Positions 33,622-43,569 of a stretch of 64,000 nucleotides of DNA are shown here, one piece after another. This DNA comes from an uncultured Chiayiivirga sp. (GTDB lineage: Bacteria > Pseudomonadota > Gammaproteobacteria > Xanthomonadales > Xanthomonadaceae): positions 30,726 to 94,725 of the forward strand of contig CAKSZJ010000011.1 in NCBI GenBank assembly GCA_934525595.1, in the 5' to 3' direction. The stretch's first letter is position 1; every line of letters begins with the position of its first letter. The translations under genes and the position numbers were made by a program. The notes beneath the pieces were generated by a model. It worked only from the letters and a program-made list of their open reading frames with translations, searched no databases and was not told the origin of the DNA.

Positions 33622-35307
33622 TCAGTCGCGCTCCAGATATTCCTGCGCCATCTTGAGCGCGGCAGGGAAGTCGACGGTCATTCCGAGCAGCGCGGGGTGC
33701 CGGGCAAGATCCATCTGCACCACGGCGCGGCGCGGCTGCGCCTGCAGGCCGGAAAAGATCACGCGCATCCCGTAGCGCTGGCAGCGATCCAGCAGCCCCT
33801 GCAGCGCGGTCACGCCGGAGGCGTCCATGATCGGCACCAGGCGCGTGCGCAGGATGAAGACGCGCGTCGTGCGGGGCACCTGGTCGAGCACGTTGTCGAT
33901 GCGGCTCACCGCGGCGAAGAACAGCGGCCCCGATACCCGGCAGGCTTCCACTCCCTCGGGCAGCGCCTCGCGCTGGGCGGAGCCGGCCTCCTCGCCGGCT
34001 TCGTCCAGCAGCGCACGATCCGGCGCGTCGGGCTCGACTTCCACGACCCGACTCATGCGGTTCATGAAGACGAAGGCGGCCATCACCACGCCCACCTGGA
34101 TCGCCACGGTGAGGTCGAACATCACGGTCAGCATGAAGGTGGTCAGCAGCACCAGGCGATCGCCCCAGGACGAGCGCATGAGGTAGCTGAAGCGCTCCAC
34201 CTCGCTCATGTTCCAGGCCACCATCAGCAGCACGGCCGCGAGCGCGGCCAGCGGCACGTAGCGCATCATTGGGGCCAGCAGCAGCATGAAGGCCAGCAGG
34301 AACAGTGCGTGCAGGATGCCCGCAATGGGCGAACGCGCGCCCGAGCGGATGCCGGTGGCGGTGCGTGCGATCGCGCCGGTGGCCGGCAGGCCGCCGACCA
34401 GGGCGGAGCCGATGTTGGCCACGCCCTGCGCCACCAGTTCGGCGTTGGAGCGGTGGCGCCCGTCGATCATGCCGTCGGCCACTACCGCCGACAGCAGCGA
34501 TTCGACGCCGGCGAGAAAGGCGATGGTGAAAGCCGCAGGCAGAAGTTCGAGCGCGCGATCCAGGGGAATCTGCGGCAGCGCCAGGCTGGGCAGGCTGCGC
34601 GGCAGCTCGCCGAAGGTCGAGCCGATGGTGGCCACCGGCAGGGCCAGCGCGGCCAGCGAGCCGGCCACGACGCAGATCAGCAGCACCGGCCACTGGGGGC
34701 GCCAGCGCTTGACCACGATGATGAGCGCCAGGCAGGCCAGGGTGAGGCCGAGCGCCACCGGACTGAAGCTGTCCATGTGCGCGAAGTACGTCTTCCAGCG
34801 CGCGATGAACTCGCCCGGGAGTTGCTCGATTTCCAGCCCGAGCGCGTCCTTGACCTGGCTGACGAAGATGGTCACCGCGATGCCGGCGGTGAAGCCGGTG
34901 ATCACCGGCTGGGGCATGAATTTCATCAGGTTGCCCAGCCGCAGCGCGCCGGCCGCGATCAGCATCATGCCCGCCATCAGGGTGCAGGCGATGAGGCCGC
35001 CGTAGCCGAATTTCTCGATGACGTTGAACACCACCGGGATGAAGGCCGCGGTGGGGCCGCCGATCTGGACCTTGGATCCGCCCAGGGCTGAAATCAGGAA
35101 TCCTGCGACGATGGCGGTGTGCAGGCCCTTGTCGGGCGTCGTGCCCGAGGCGATCGCCAGCGCCATCGCCAGCGGCAGCGCCACCACCGCCACGGTGAAG
35201 CCGGCGATCGCATCGGCGCGCAGGTCGCGCAGGGTGTAGCCGTGCCGCAGGATCGAGACGAGCTTGGGTTCGAACTGGCCGCCGGGAATCCGGTTGGAGG
35301 CGATCAT
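33622..35307 (-). CDS. SulP-family inorganic anion transporter
   Basis: The 561-residue protein has about 12 membrane segments (for example AIAGFTVAVVALPLAMALAI near 34-53). Its GGPTAAFIPVVF stretch and PVITGFTAGIAVTIF are typical for SulP transporters. A cytoplasmic STAS domain follows (about 455-555: RVFILRTRLVPIMDASGVTAL). SulP proteins carry sulfate, bicarbonate or dicarboxylates with H+ or Na+; the substrate is not fixed by sequence. No carbonic anhydrase gene neighbours it. It is read with the lipoprotein and rhodanese genes upstream. Confidence 0.92.
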   Translation of the reverse strand: MIASNRIPGGQFEPKLVSILRHGYTLRDLRADAIAGFTVAVVALPLAMALAIASGTTPDKGLHTAIVAGFLISALGGSKVQIGGPTAAFIPVVFNVIEKFGYGGLIACTLMAGMMLIAAGALRLGNLMKFMPQPVITGFTAGIAVTIFVSQVKDALGLEIEQLPGEFIARWKTYFAHMDSFSPVALGLTLACLALIIVVKRWRPQWPVLLICVVAGSLAALALPVATIGSTFGELPRSLPSLALPQIPLDRALELLPAAFTIAFLAGVESLLSAVVADGMIDGRHRSNAELVAQGVANIGSALVGGLPATGAIARTATGIRSGARSPIAGILHALFLLAFMLLLAPMMRYVPLAALAAVLLMVAWNMSEVERFSYLMRSSWGDRLVLLTTFMLTVMFDLTVAIQVGVVMAAFVFMNRMSRVVEVEPDAPDRALLDEAGEEAGSAQREALPEGVEACRVSGPLFFAAVSRIDNVLDQVPRTTRVFILRTRLVPIMDASGVTALQGLLDRCQRYGMRVIFSGLQAQPRRAVVQMDLARHPALLGMTVDFPAALKMAQEYLERD

Positions 35308-35326
35308 GGATGCGCTGCGGTGCCGA

Positions 35327-35758
35327 TCAGGGGGCGCTGGGGGCGATCCTGGGCAGGCCGGTCGTCAGCCACCAACGCCGCAGCTCAGGATCCCAGCGCC
35401 AGCGCTGCCGGTCCTGCACGACGCGCTCGGCCTGGGTGTGCCGGTTGATGAGGCGGATCTCCACCAGCTGCATCATCTCGTTTTCCGACAGCATCTCGCT
35501 GCCCTTGACCTGGTAGCCGGTCACCTGGACGTGCTCGAAGCGCTCGCGGTCGAGCGGCGTCATCGGGTGTTGCCTGGCGTACTCGGGGTCGATCATCGAC
35601 CAGGCATCGTCGATGTGGCCCCAGCGGATCGCGCCGGCATAGGCGTACAGGGTGTTGTCGCGCAGGTCGTTCTGCGAACCCACGCCGCAGCCGGCCACGA
35701 GCGCCAGCACGAATGCGAGAAGGATGATCGGACTGCGAAGGGAAGGCGAACGGCTCAT
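35327..35758 (-). CDS. Small lipoprotein of unknown function
   Basis: The 143-residue product from the ATG at 35758 has a lipoprotein signal (SPIILLAFVLALVAGCGVGS, Cys about residue 23). A compact 115-residue mature part follows with YAYAGAIRWGHIDDAW and RQRWRWDPELRRWWLTTGLP. I recognise no enzyme family. An ATG six codons upstream is also possible. It lies 19 bases ahead of the SulP gene. Confidence 0.78.
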   Translation of the reverse strand: MSRSPSLRSPIILLAFVLALVAGCGVGSQNDLRDNTLYAYAGAIRWGHIDDAWSMIDPEYARQHPMTPLDRERFEHVQVTGYQVKGSEMLSENEMMQLVEIRLINRHTQAERVVQDRQRWRWDPELRRWWLTTGLPRIAPSAP

Positions 35759-35806
35759 GCGCTCATTCTTGCGCATCCGTGCCCGTCGTGCGAGCCGCCG
35801 CGCGCC

Positions 35807-36241
35807 TCAGCGGCCGCGCGCCAGCGGAAGATCGGCCGCCTGCCAGGCGCCGATGCCGCCGTCGAGCCAGTGCACCCGCTTGAATCCGGCCTTGACAAGA
35901 CGCCTGGCGGCCTGTCCGGACACCATGCCGTTGCGGCACACCACCGCGATGGGCAGCTCCTGGGCCTTGGCCAGCAGCTTGTTCTCAGGGTCGAACTGGC
36001 TCATCACGACGTTCTTCGATCCCACGATGTGGCCCTTCTCGAAGTCGTTGAGCGGGCTCACGTCGACGACCAGGGCGTTCTCGCGATTGATGAGCTGGGT
36101 CAGCAGCGCCGGGGTCAGCGCGCGGTAGCCGCGGGTGAAGCGCGAGACCTCGTTGGCGATCAGGGCGAAGGTGATGGCGACGAATCCGAGCACGAGGATC
36201 GGATGGGCGCTGATGAAGTCGGGCAGGCGCTCGAGCAGCAC
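35807..36241 (-). CDS. Membrane-anchored rhodanese-domain protein
   Basis: The 144-residue protein begins at a GTG (36241) directly after speE. It has one membrane segment (ISAHPILVLGFVAITFALIA, about 10-29) and a single rhodanese domain with VDVSPLNDFEKGHI. The active-site loop VVCRNGMVSGQAA carries the sulfur-transfer cysteine, and HWLDGGIGAWQ follows. It probably handles sulfane sulfur at the inner membrane. It is 14 bases downstream of speE. Confidence 0.88.
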   Translation of the reverse strand: MLLERLPDFISAHPILVLGFVAITFALIANEVSRFTRGYRALTPALLTQLINRENALVVDVSPLNDFEKGHIVGSKNVVMSQFDPENKLLAKAQELPIAVVCRNGMVSGQAARRLVKAGFKRVHWLDGGIGAWQAADLPLARGR

Positions 36242-36255
36242 GGGAAATTCCTGTG

Positions 36256-37110
36256 TCAGTCGCCCAGCTCGCGCATGAACTCGGGGCTGGCGAGCGCGGC
36301 GCGGTGGATGTCGACGTTGTAGTAGCGGGTGGGAAAGGTCTTGGAGTGCGCGCCGCGCTCGCGGAAACCGCTCAGCTCGGCGCCCTTGCGCGCCAGTGTG
36401 CAGCTCCACCAGCCGGTGGGATAGCACGGCTGGGGAAACGGCAGGGTGCGGAAGTGCGCGAAGCCGGCGGCCGCCATGTGGTGACGCATCGACTTGATCA
36501 GCGACAGGTGCGCCAGCGGCGATTCGGACTGCTGCACCAGGATGCCGCCGGCCCGCAGTGCGCGGTGGCAGGAGGTGTAGAAGGCCTCGTTGAACAGCCC
36601 CTCGGCCGGGCCGACCGGATCGGTGGAGTCCACGATGATGACGTCCACGCTGTCGGGCGCGGCGTTCTTCATGTAGGCGATGCCGTCGTCGAACAGCAGC
36701 TGGGCGCGCGGGTCGGCATTGGAATCGCACAGCTCGGGGAAGTGCTTTTCCGCCATGCGCGTGACCTGCTCGTCGATGTCGACCTGCACCGCCTGCTCGA
36801 CTTCCTTGTGCTTGAGCACCTCGCGCAGCGTGCCGCAGTCGCCGCCGCCGATGATGACCACGCGCTTGGGGTTGGAGTGGGTGAACAGCACCGGATGCGA
36901 CATCATCTCGTGATAGAGGAAGTTGTCGCGCGTGGTGAGCATGATGGCCCCGTCGATCACCATCAGCTTGCCCCAGTCGGTGGTGTCCCAGATCTCGATC
37001 TTCTGGAACGGCGACTGCACCTCGTCCACCTTGCCGGTGACGCGAAAGCCGATCGCGGACCCCGAATGCTCGAAGTTCTCGTAAAACCAGTGGGCTGACT
37101 CGACGCTCAT
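36256..37110 (-). CDS. speE: Spermidine synthase
   Basis: SpeE moves the aminopropyl group from decarboxylated SAM to putrescine. From the ATG at 37110 (GGAAG upstream) there are 284 residues. The decarboxylated-SAM site VVIIGGGDCGTLREVLKH, VDIDEQVTRMAEKHFPEL, DDGIAYMKN and the active-site segment VDSTDPVGPAEGLF (Asp) are all present. With speA and speD it supports a spermidine pathway, though the three genes are at separate loci. Confidence 0.96.
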   Translation of the reverse strand: MSVESAHWFYENFEHSGSAIGFRVTGKVDEVQSPFQKIEIWDTTDWGKLMVIDGAIMLTTRDNFLYHEMMSHPVLFTHSNPKRVVIIGGGDCGTLREVLKHKEVEQAVQVDIDEQVTRMAEKHFPELCDSNADPRAQLLFDDGIAYMKNAAPDSVDVIIVDSTDPVGPAEGLFNEAFYTSCHRALRAGGILVQQSESPLAHLSLIKSMRHHMAAAGFAHFRTLPFPQPCYPTGWWSCTLARKGAELSGFRERGAHSKTFPTRYYNVDIHRAALASPEFMRELGD

Positions 37111-37227
37111 GGGGCTTCCGGACGCTCGCAAAAAAGGAAATGTACAGCCGGCGGATTGTAGCCGATGCCGGTCTCGAACGGCCCCGGCTGTGCTGGCGGG
37201 TGGCGAAAGGTCGCCGAACGCTTCGCC

Positions 37228-39069
37228 TCAGTGCGCGCGGCGCGGCAGGACCACCGCGTCGATCGAGGCCGGATCGGGCGTGCGGATGCGCCAGGCCACG
37301 TCGCCGCCGCTGCAGGCGTAATAGCGCGTGAGGCGCGAGTCGGCCAGCGGCAGCACCGGTTCGCCGTCGATCCACACCTCCAGCTGCGCGCGGTTGACCA
37401 TCGGCGTCAGGTTGGTGATGGCCAGGAGCGCGTCGGGTGGACAGACCGCGCTGCCTTCCAGCAGCTGGTCGCCGGCGGCATCGAACGCCGCCTGTCGCTC
37501 GGGCCGATAGCGCACGTCCACGTCGGCCGGGCGCGCGGCTTCGGTCAGCACCTGCAGCGGGGTGCGCAGCACGTGGCCGAATTCGACCGGCGTCGCCTCC
37601 AGCCCGAGTTCGGCGGCCACTCCCGCCGCCACCCCTGCCAGATGCCGCGTGCCGGTGGCGCCGCCGAGCGCAGGCAGGCGATCAGGCGGACAGTGCAGCC
37701 GCGCCGCCACGCCCTGGCTGAAATCGAACACCGCGGCCAGCTCGCCGTGCAGCGACAGCGCCGCGTCGCCATTGCAGGCGCGCGCCGCGAGCGCATCGAA
37801 CTGACGCACCGAAAGCCATGGGCTGTACTGCGCCGCAGCGGCGCGCGAGGCGGTGATGTCGCCGATGCTGCCGCCCGGCAGCAGGACCCGTCCGGAGGAT
37901 TCCAGCGCAACGCGCTGCGACAGCCCCAGCGCGCTTGTGCCCAGCGCCAGCAGTGCGAGCGCGCCGAGCGCGGCATCGCGGCGCGCGCGATCGTGCATAA
38001 GGCCCCAGCCGCCCAGCGCCAGCAGCCCCGCGCCGAACGGCGCCAGGGCATAGACCATCCAGGTGGGCGTCGCGTCGCGCAGCAGGGCGAGGAAGACGAT
38101 GGCGCCCAGCGTACACGCCGCCACCCCCTGCCATGTGCGGCGCGCACGCCAGACGACGCTCTCGCGCGCCCCGGCACGCAGCAGTCGGAGCGTGCCCGCG
38201 GACGCCGCCAGTACGACCAGCCCGTGCGCCATCCAGACGAGCGGTGCCGGAACCGAGAGCAGGAACCGTCCGCCGAACCACGCCCCGCCCGCCAGCAGCG
38301 AGGTGGCAATGGCCGGAATCCGCGCCAGCCGCGCGAGCGGATCGGCGTCCTGCAGCCAGGCCAGGCTGGCTGCGGCCTGCGGCCAGCCGGCGCGCATTTC
38401 CGCCAGAAGCGCCGGCAGGAAGGGCAGTGCGAACAGCGCACAGCCCGCGACGATCCAGCGCCGCGCACCCGGCGTGCGGATTGCCTGCCAGAGCGCGGGC
38501 AGCAGCACCGGCGCGGCGATCAGCGCAGTCGGGTGCGCGTGCAGCGCCAGCGCCAGCGCCAGGCAGGCCAGCGCGAGCAACGCCGGACGGCGGTCCTGCC
38601 AGGCCGCCAGTGCCAGCCACGCCGTTGCGAGCACGCCGGTTTCCACCGTACTGGTGTGTGCAATCACCAGCGTGCCGACGCTGCTCCAGCCCGGCAGCGA
38701 GATCGCCAGCGCGGCGAGCAGGCCCAGGCGCGCGTCCACCAGCCGGCGTCCGACCAGAAACGCCAGCGGGATCTTCAGCGCGGCGAGCGCACCGGTGAAC
38801 AGCGCCGCCGCGGTCACGCTGCCGAACGCGCGCAGCGGCAGCGCGAGCGCATAGAACCAGACCGGCCCCAGCTTCCAGCGCCCGAACAGGCTCGGCCCGT
38901 ATTCCGGATACGGGCCGCCGTGGCCGATTGCCCAGGCGTTGGCCAGGTCGCGGCCCGAGTCGGTGACCAGGGTGGCGAAAGCGAACAGCGCCAGGTGCAG
39001 GGCGAACAGCAGCGCCAGTACGACGACGACCCCGGCGCGCACCAGGCCGGGACGCCCGGACAGGCGCAT
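37228..39069 (-). CDS. Polytopic inner-membrane protein, glycosyltransferase 39-like layout
   Basis: The ATG at 39069 gives 613 residues. About ten hydrophobic segments lie between residues 8 and 390. The first loop has DSGRDLANAWAIGHGGPYPEYGP and a KLGPVWFYALALPLRAFG stretch, like the D-x-D/E loop and P-x-Y elements of PMT/ArnT-type (GT-C) enzymes. A periplasmic domain of about 200 residues ends the protein. I can name no substrate; polyprenyl-linked sugar transfer is inference. The longer upstream frame is not supported. Confidence 0.75.
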   Translation of the reverse strand: MRLSGRPGLVRAGVVVVLALLFALHLALFAFATLVTDSGRDLANAWAIGHGGPYPEYGPSLFGRWKLGPVWFYALALPLRAFGSVTAAALFTGALAALKIPLAFLVGRRLVDARLGLLAALAISLPGWSSVGTLVIAHTSTVETGVLATAWLALAAWQDRRPALLALACLALALALHAHPTALIAAPVLLPALWQAIRTPGARRWIVAGCALFALPFLPALLAEMRAGWPQAAASLAWLQDADPLARLARIPAIATSLLAGGAWFGGRFLLSVPAPLVWMAHGLVVLAASAGTLRLLRAGARESVVWRARRTWQGVAACTLGAIVFLALLRDATPTWMVYALAPFGAGLLALGGWGLMHDRARRDAALGALALLALGTSALGLSQRVALESSGRVLLPGGSIGDITASRAAAAQYSPWLSVRQFDALAARACNGDAALSLHGELAAVFDFSQGVAARLHCPPDRLPALGGATGTRHLAGVAAGVAAELGLEATPVEFGHVLRTPLQVLTEAARPADVDVRYRPERQAAFDAAGDQLLEGSAVCPPDALLAITNLTPMVNRAQLEVWIDGEPVLPLADSRLTRYYACSGGDVAWRIRTPDPASIDAVVLPRRAH

Positions 39070-39186
39070 CAGCCGGCCACCGGCGCGATGGGAGTGCAGG
39101 GGAAGCGCATCGCCCAAGCTTAGCCCGACCCTTGCCCCTCGCAGCAAGACCCTGTGGATCGTCCCGGCACGCTTTAAGATGCCGGC

Positions 39187-39483
39187 ATGAACAGACACGG
39201 TGAATACAAGATGCCCGGCGGCAAGCTCGCCGTCGTCGATCTCGCGATCGAACACGGGCGCGTGGTGCGGGCCCAGGTGAGTGGCGACTTCTTCCTTGAG
39301 CCTGATACCGCGCTGGAGGCGATCAATGCACTGCTCACGGGGGTGCCGGCCGACGCGGACGCGGATGCGCTGGCGTCCGCGATCGTGGACGGCCTGCCCG
39401 ACGGTGTGCAGATGTACGGTGTCAGCCCCGAAGCCATCGCCACCGCGGTGCGGCGCGCCATCGATGGCGGAGAGACCCCATGA
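39187..39483 (+). CDS. lplB: Lipoate-protein ligase, small (C-terminal) subunit
   Basis: The 98-residue protein starts GEYKMPGGKLAVVDLAIEHGRV and has QVSGDFFLEPDTALEAINALLTG. This is the accessory domain that forms the C-terminal part of E. coli LplA and is a separate subunit (LplB) in the Thermoplasma enzyme. Its stop overlaps the start of the catalytic subunit gene (ATGA). The pair would activate and attach free lipoate. Confidence 0.82.
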   Translation: MNRHGEYKMPGGKLAVVDLAIEHGRVVRAQVSGDFFLEPDTALEAINALLTGVPADADADALASAIVDGLPDGVQMYGVSPEAIATAVRRAIDGGETP

Positions 39484-40253
39484 TCGGGCGCTGGAACCGC
39501 CATGACTGGCAGCTCATCCACGCGGCACCGCAGGCGCCGGCGCTGCACATGGCGCTGGATGAGGTCATCACCGACGAGGTGGGCGCCGGCCGTCGTCCGC
39601 CGACGTTGCGGGTGTGGGAGTGGGCCTCTCCGGCGGTGGTGATCGGGCGCTTCCAGTCGCTGCGCAACGAGGTCGATCCCGACGGCGCACGGTGCCACGG
39701 CATGGAGGTGGTGCGCCGGATCAGCGGCGGCGGCGCGATGTTCATCGAGCCGGGCAACACCATCACCTATTCGCTCTCGGCTCCCGAATCGCTGGTGGAG
39801 GGCATGAGTTTCCAGGAGGCCTATGCCTTCATGGACGCCTGGGTGCTCAAGGCGCTGCGTTCGCTCGGCATCGAGGCGTGGTACGTGCCGCTCAACGACA
39901 TCGCCTCGGCGGCCGGCAAGATCGCCGGCGCCGCCCAGGCGCGCCGCTCCAGGGCGGTACTTCACCACGTGACCATGGCCTACGACATCGATGCGGCCAA
40001 GATGCTGGAGGTGCTGCGCATCGGGCGCGAGAAGCTCTCCGACAAGGGCACCCAGAGCGCGGCCAAGCGCGTCGATCCGCTGCGCAGCCAGACCGGCCTG
40101 CCGCGCGAGGCCGTGATCGAATGCATGATCGACACCTTCCGCAAGGACCACGGCCTTGCCCTCGGCGCGATCAGCGACGGGGAAATGGCGCGCGCGCAGG
40201 CCCTGGTCGCGGAAAAGTTCGCAACCCGGGAGTGGCTCGACGTCGTGCCCTGA
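39480..40253 (+). CDS. lplA: Lipoate-protein ligase, catalytic subunit
   Basis: The 257-residue biotin/lipoate ligase domain has VIGRFQSLRNEVD, RRISGGGAMFIEPGNTITYSL (lipoate and ATP loop) and the lysine region LNDIASAAGKIAGAAQARR. It uses ATP to activate lipoate and charge E2 and H-protein domains. The C-terminal domain of the E. coli enzyme is missing and is supplied by the upstream overlapping gene, so the enzyme is bipartite. Confidence 0.87.
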   Translation: MIGRWNRHDWQLIHAAPQAPALHMALDEVITDEVGAGRRPPTLRVWEWASPAVVIGRFQSLRNEVDPDGARCHGMEVVRRISGGGAMFIEPGNTITYSLSAPESLVEGMSFQEAYAFMDAWVLKALRSLGIEAWYVPLNDIASAAGKIAGAAQARRSRAVLHHVTMAYDIDAAKMLEVLRIGREKLSDKGTQSAAKRVDPLRSQTGLPREAVIECMIDTFRKDHGLALGAISDGEMARAQALVAEKFATREWLDVVP

Positions 40254-40300
40254 GCCGACGCGCCGCACGTGCGCGAAGACCGCCGTCGCCACGGCGTGGC

Positions 40301-41188
40301 TCAGTGCCCGCGCGCTGCCGCAAAGCGCGCCAGCCGCGCCAGCTCCGCGGTGTCGAACGGCAGCGCGGCCAGCGCGTCGTCCATGCGTTGCAGCAGGCGT
40401 TCCAGCAGTGCGCGCGAGGCGTCCAGACCCAGGATGGCCGGATAGGTCGGCTTGTCGCGGGCCGCGTCCTTGCCGGCGGTCTTGCCGATCAGTGCCGGGT
40501 CGCCTTCCACGTCGAGGATGTCGTCGCGGATCTGGAAGGCCAGGCCCAGCGCGTCGGCGAAGTCGTCAAGCGTGGCGCGCGTGCGGACATCGGCCGCGGC
40601 GGCCAGCGCGCCCAGCGCGACGGCGGCGCGGATCAATGCGCCGGTCTTGGCCGCGTGCATGCGGCGCAGCGCGTCGGCGTCGAGCGCGGTGCCCACCGAG
40701 GCCAGATCGATGGCCTGCCCGGCGACCATGCCCTGCATGCCGGCCGCCTGCGCCAGGGCGCGCACCATCGCCAGCGCCGTGGCCGGCTCGACGGGGGCCT
40801 GGGCGAGCAGTTCGAAGGCCAGCGTCTGCAGGCCATCGCCGGTGAGGATCGCGGTGGCCTCATCGAAGGCAACGTGCACGGTGGGTTTGCCACGGCGCAG
40901 GCTGTCGTCGTCCATCGCGGGCAGGTCGTCGTGCACCAGCGAATAGGCGTGGATCAGCTCAATGGCCGCGGCGGGAACGTCGAGCGCGGATTCATCCGTG
41001 CCCAGCGCGGTGCCCGTGGCGTAGACCAGCAGCGGGCGCATGCGTTTTCCGCCGGCCAGGGCGGCGTAGGCCATGGCCTGTGCCAGGCGCGTATCGACAT
41101 CTCCGCGCGCCTGCAGTGCGGCGGTGAGGGTGGTTTCGCAGCGTTGCGCCCAGCCGTGCCAGCGCGCCGACGGCTCACTCGGGCGCAT
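40301..41188 (-). CDS. ispA: Farnesyl diphosphate synthase
   Basis: IspA condenses IPP with DMAPP and then GPP to FPP. The 295-residue protein has the first Asp-rich motif in [22 protein letters not shown] and the second in [14 protein letters not shown], plus [12 protein letters not shown] and [10 protein letters not shown]. The ATG lies 14 bases inside the end of xseB, a common xseB-ispA coupling. A dxs gene does not follow. Confidence 0.95.
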   Translation of the reverse strand: MRPSEPSARWHGWAQRCETTLTAALQARGDVDTRLAQAMAYAALAGGKRMRPLLVYATGTALGTDESALDVPAAAIELIHAYSLVHDDLPAMDDDSLRRGKPTVHVAFDEATAILTGDGLQTLAFELLAQAPVEPATALAMVRALAQAAGMQGMVAGQAIDLASVGTALDADALRRMHAAKTGALIRAAVALGALAAAADVRTRATLDDFADALGLAFQIRDDILDVEGDPALIGKTAGKDAARDKPTYPAILGLDASRALLERLLQRMDDALAALPFDTAELARLARFAAARGH

Positions 41189-41438
41189 CGAAGCGCTCGG
41201 CGCTGTCCGGAGCGAGTGGGTCGGTGAGCAGCCGCACGCGTAGTTCGGCCTGTTCCAGTGCGGTCTGGCAGCGGCGGTAAAGGCCCACGCCACGCTCATA
41301 GGCGGCCAGCGATTCGTCGAGCGAGAGATCGCCCTTCTCCATGCGCTGCACCAAGGATTCCAGCTCGTCGAGCGACTGTTCGAACTGCGCCACCGCGTTG
41401 GGTGCGTTCGGATCTGGATTTTCGGGCGTCTTGGGCAT
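41175..41438 (-). CDS. xseB: Exodeoxyribonuclease VII small subunit
   Basis: The 87-residue acidic helical protein carries [33 protein letters not shown] in family order, then [16 protein letters not shown]. XseB binds the XseA large subunit to make the single-strand exonuclease; xseA is not in the window. It lies between tilS and ispA, overlapping ispA by 14 bases. Confidence 0.95.
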   Translation of the reverse strand: MPKTPENPDPNAPNAVAQFEQSLDELESLVQRMEKGDLSLDESLAAYERGVGLYRRCQTALEQAELRVRLLTDPLAPDSAERFDAPE

Positions 41439-41472
41439 GGCGGCGGAAGTGTGCGACAGGGTGCAACGAGGG

Positions 41473-42774
41473 TCAATCGGCAGACCAGCGCAGGCATGTG
41501 CCCTGCGCCTGAGTCCAGCGTGCGAAGTCGTCGGACAGCCAGCACGCGCCCACCGCGCACAGCGCGCCGGACATGTCGAACAGCAGCGGCAGGCGCGCGC
41601 GCTGCCAGGCTGGGAAATCGGATTCCTGCAGCAGCTTCTTGACGCTTCGATGCCGGCCGCGCAGCACGAGCGTCTCGCCGCCCGCGCGCGGTTGCACCGA
41701 GAAGGCGCGCGATTCGCGCAGGGGCGGATCGAACGAGAGCCGCCGGCCGGACCAGGCAAGCGGATTCCTGCCATCCCACCGCGTCGGCGCGGGCGCGGGC
41801 GCGTCGTCATCCGGATCGGCGAAGAGGCGATCGCGGTGGCGGCGCACCCGTGCGCCGTTCCAGCGCAGCTCGGGCGTCGCGTCGGGGCGCGCGTCGAGAA
41901 GCTCGTCCCGCAGCACCGCCCAGACGCCGGACGGCGGGCGCGGCAGGCCGAGGTCGTCGAGCCAGCGCCCGACGCCGCGTCGCAGGGTCGCGGCCGGGGC
42001 CGCGCGCAGCGGCGCGCAGGCGAGGCTGGCATCGTGCGTATCCAGCGCCTCATCGAGCAGGGCGCGCGCCGCGTCGTCAAGCGCATCGGATTCAGCGCGC
42101 AGCCGAGCCGCCGCATCCGCGATGCGGGCGTCCGCATCGGGAAACGCGCTGCGCAGCGCGGGCAGCACCGCCGCGCGCAGGCGGGTGCGCGCGTGGCGCG
42201 GGTCGGCGTTGGCAGGATCGTCCACGAAAGACAGGCCGCGGTCGCGGGCATATGCCTCCAGCACCGCGCGCGGAATATCGAGCAGCGGCCGCCACAGCCA
42301 GCGCACGCTTTCACCCGAGCGCAGCGGTCGCAGTGCGCGCATTCCGGCCAGCCCTTCGCTGCCGGCCCCATGCAGGAGGCGCAGCAGCAGGGTTTCCACC
42401 TGGTCGTCGCGGTGATGCGCCAGCGCCAGCACGCCGGGCGAAGGCAGCAGCTCTGAAAACACCGCGTGGCGCGCGCGCCGCCAAGCCGCTTCCAGTCCGA
42501 GCGCATCGATTCCTTCGATCACCGGACGCCGGGTGGCGAACGCCACGCCGAGCCGGGCGGCGACTTCGCTGCAGTGCGCGGCCCACTGCGCCGAAAGCGC
42601 CGAGCTGTCGTGATCGATGTGCAGCGCGGTCAGGCGGCGCGCGCGCGCCGCCGGGATCCGCGCCAGCGCGTGCAGGAGCACGGTGGAATCCAGCCCGCCG
42701 CTGAAGCCCACCCACAGCTCGCCCTCGGGCAGCGCGGCGAGCCGCTGCGCCAGGCATTCATCGAGCGCGCTCAC
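41473..42774 (-). CDS. tilS: tRNA(Ile)-lysidine synthetase
   Basis: TilS changes cytidine 34 of the CAU-anticodon tRNA(Ile) to lysidine, so that it reads AUA. The 433-residue protein has the PP-loop [44 protein letters not shown] and [14 protein letters not shown]-terminal domain with [16 protein letters not shown] follows. It starts at a GTG that overlaps the bpt stop. Confidence 0.95.
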   Translation of the reverse strand: MSALDECLAQRLAALPEGELWVGFSGGLDSTVLLHALARIPAARARRLTALHIDHDSSALSAQWAAHCSEVAARLGVAFATRRPVIEGIDALGLEAAWRRARHAVFSELLPSPGVLALAHHRDDQVETLLLRLLHGAGSEGLAGMRALRPLRSGESVRWLWRPLLDIPRAVLEAYARDRGLSFVDDPANADPRHARTRLRAAVLPALRSAFPDADARIADAAARLRAESDALDDAARALLDEALDTHDASLACAPLRAAPAATLRRGVGRWLDDLGLPRPPSGVWAVLRDELLDARPDATPELRWNGARVRRHRDRLFADPDDDAPAPAPTRWDGRNPLAWSGRRLSFDPPLRESRAFSVQPRAGGETLVLRGRHRSVKKLLQESDFPAWQRARLPLLFDMSGALCAVGACWLSDDFARWTQAQGTCLRWSAD

Positions 42775-43484
42775 GGCAGCGCCTGCCAGGTTCCGTCGCG
42801 CAGCACCTGCAGGCCGGCGAAGCGGCGCTTGTAGTCCATCTTCGGGTGCCCGTCGATCCAGTAGCCGAGATAGACGAAGGGCAGCCCGCGCCGCTCTGCC
42901 TGCGAGATTTGCTGCAGGATCGCGTAGGTTCCCAGGCCGCGTGCGGAAAGTTCCGGTTCGTAGAAGGTGTACATCGCCGAATAGCCCTGCGGCATCACGT
43001 CCGTCACGGCCACCGCGACCAGTCGCGTGCCTTCGCGCAGCTCGATGAACACCGTGCGATTCCAGCTTCCCACCAGGAAGTTCTCGAAATCCTCGCGCGT
43101 CGGATCGGTCATCGGACTGTCGCCGTGGCGGGCCGCCAGATAGCGCGCGTAGAGATCGAAGCGCTCCTGGCTGAAGGCGGCGGGTTCGAGACTGACCCCG
43201 AGGCCGGCGTTGCGCGCCGCGCAGCGCCGCTGCGCGCGGTCGGGGCGGAAGCGCTCCACCACGATGCGCGTGGGCGTGCAGGCGGTGCAGCCGGCACAGT
43301 GGGGGCGATAGACCTGGTGGCTGGAGCGGCGGAACCCGAGGTTGATCGCGCTCGGGTAGGCCTGTGCCAGGTGCGGCGAGGACGGGTCCAGCACGAGACT
43401 GCGCGCCTGCCGCTCCGGGTAGTAGCCGCACTCGTGCGGCTGCGTCAGGAACAGGCGGATCGGGATCTCCGGCGGCGTCTGCAT
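42771..43484 (-). CDS. bpt: Aspartate/glutamate leucyltransferase (N-end rule)
   Basis: Bpt adds leucine from Leu-tRNA to proteins with N-terminal Asp or Glu, marking them for ClpS-ClpAP. The 237-residue protein shows PHECGYYPERQARSL, the double-cysteine stretch YRPHCAGCTACTPTRI, and the GNAT-like end YLGYWIDGHPKMDYKRRF. It is the first gene of the bpt-tilS-xseB-ispA run, and its stop overlaps the tilS GTG. Confidence 0.94.
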   Translation of the reverse strand: MQTPPEIPIRLFLTQPHECGYYPERQARSLVLDPSSPHLAQAYPSAINLGFRRSSHQVYRPHCAGCTACTPTRIVVERFRPDRAQRRCAARNAGLGVSLEPAAFSQERFDLYARYLAARHGDSPMTDPTREDFENFLVGSWNRTVFIELREGTRLVAVAVTDVMPQGYSAMYTFYEPELSARGLGTYAILQQISQAERRGLPFVYLGYWIDGHPKMDYKRRFAGLQVLRDGTWQALP

Positions 43485-43569
43485 CTTCACGGTGCGATGA
43501 TCCTTCAAGCGCGCGCAGGAATCACCCTCGGCGGCTTCGCGCGAACGCGCTTTCGCGGCACCCTGCCTT

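Noticed and set aside
37165..39123. A 652-codon frame rich in Arg and Gln on the plus strand
   Set aside because: It is antisense to the polytopic membrane protein gene; Arg/Gln richness is the usual shadow of Leu/Ala-rich helices.
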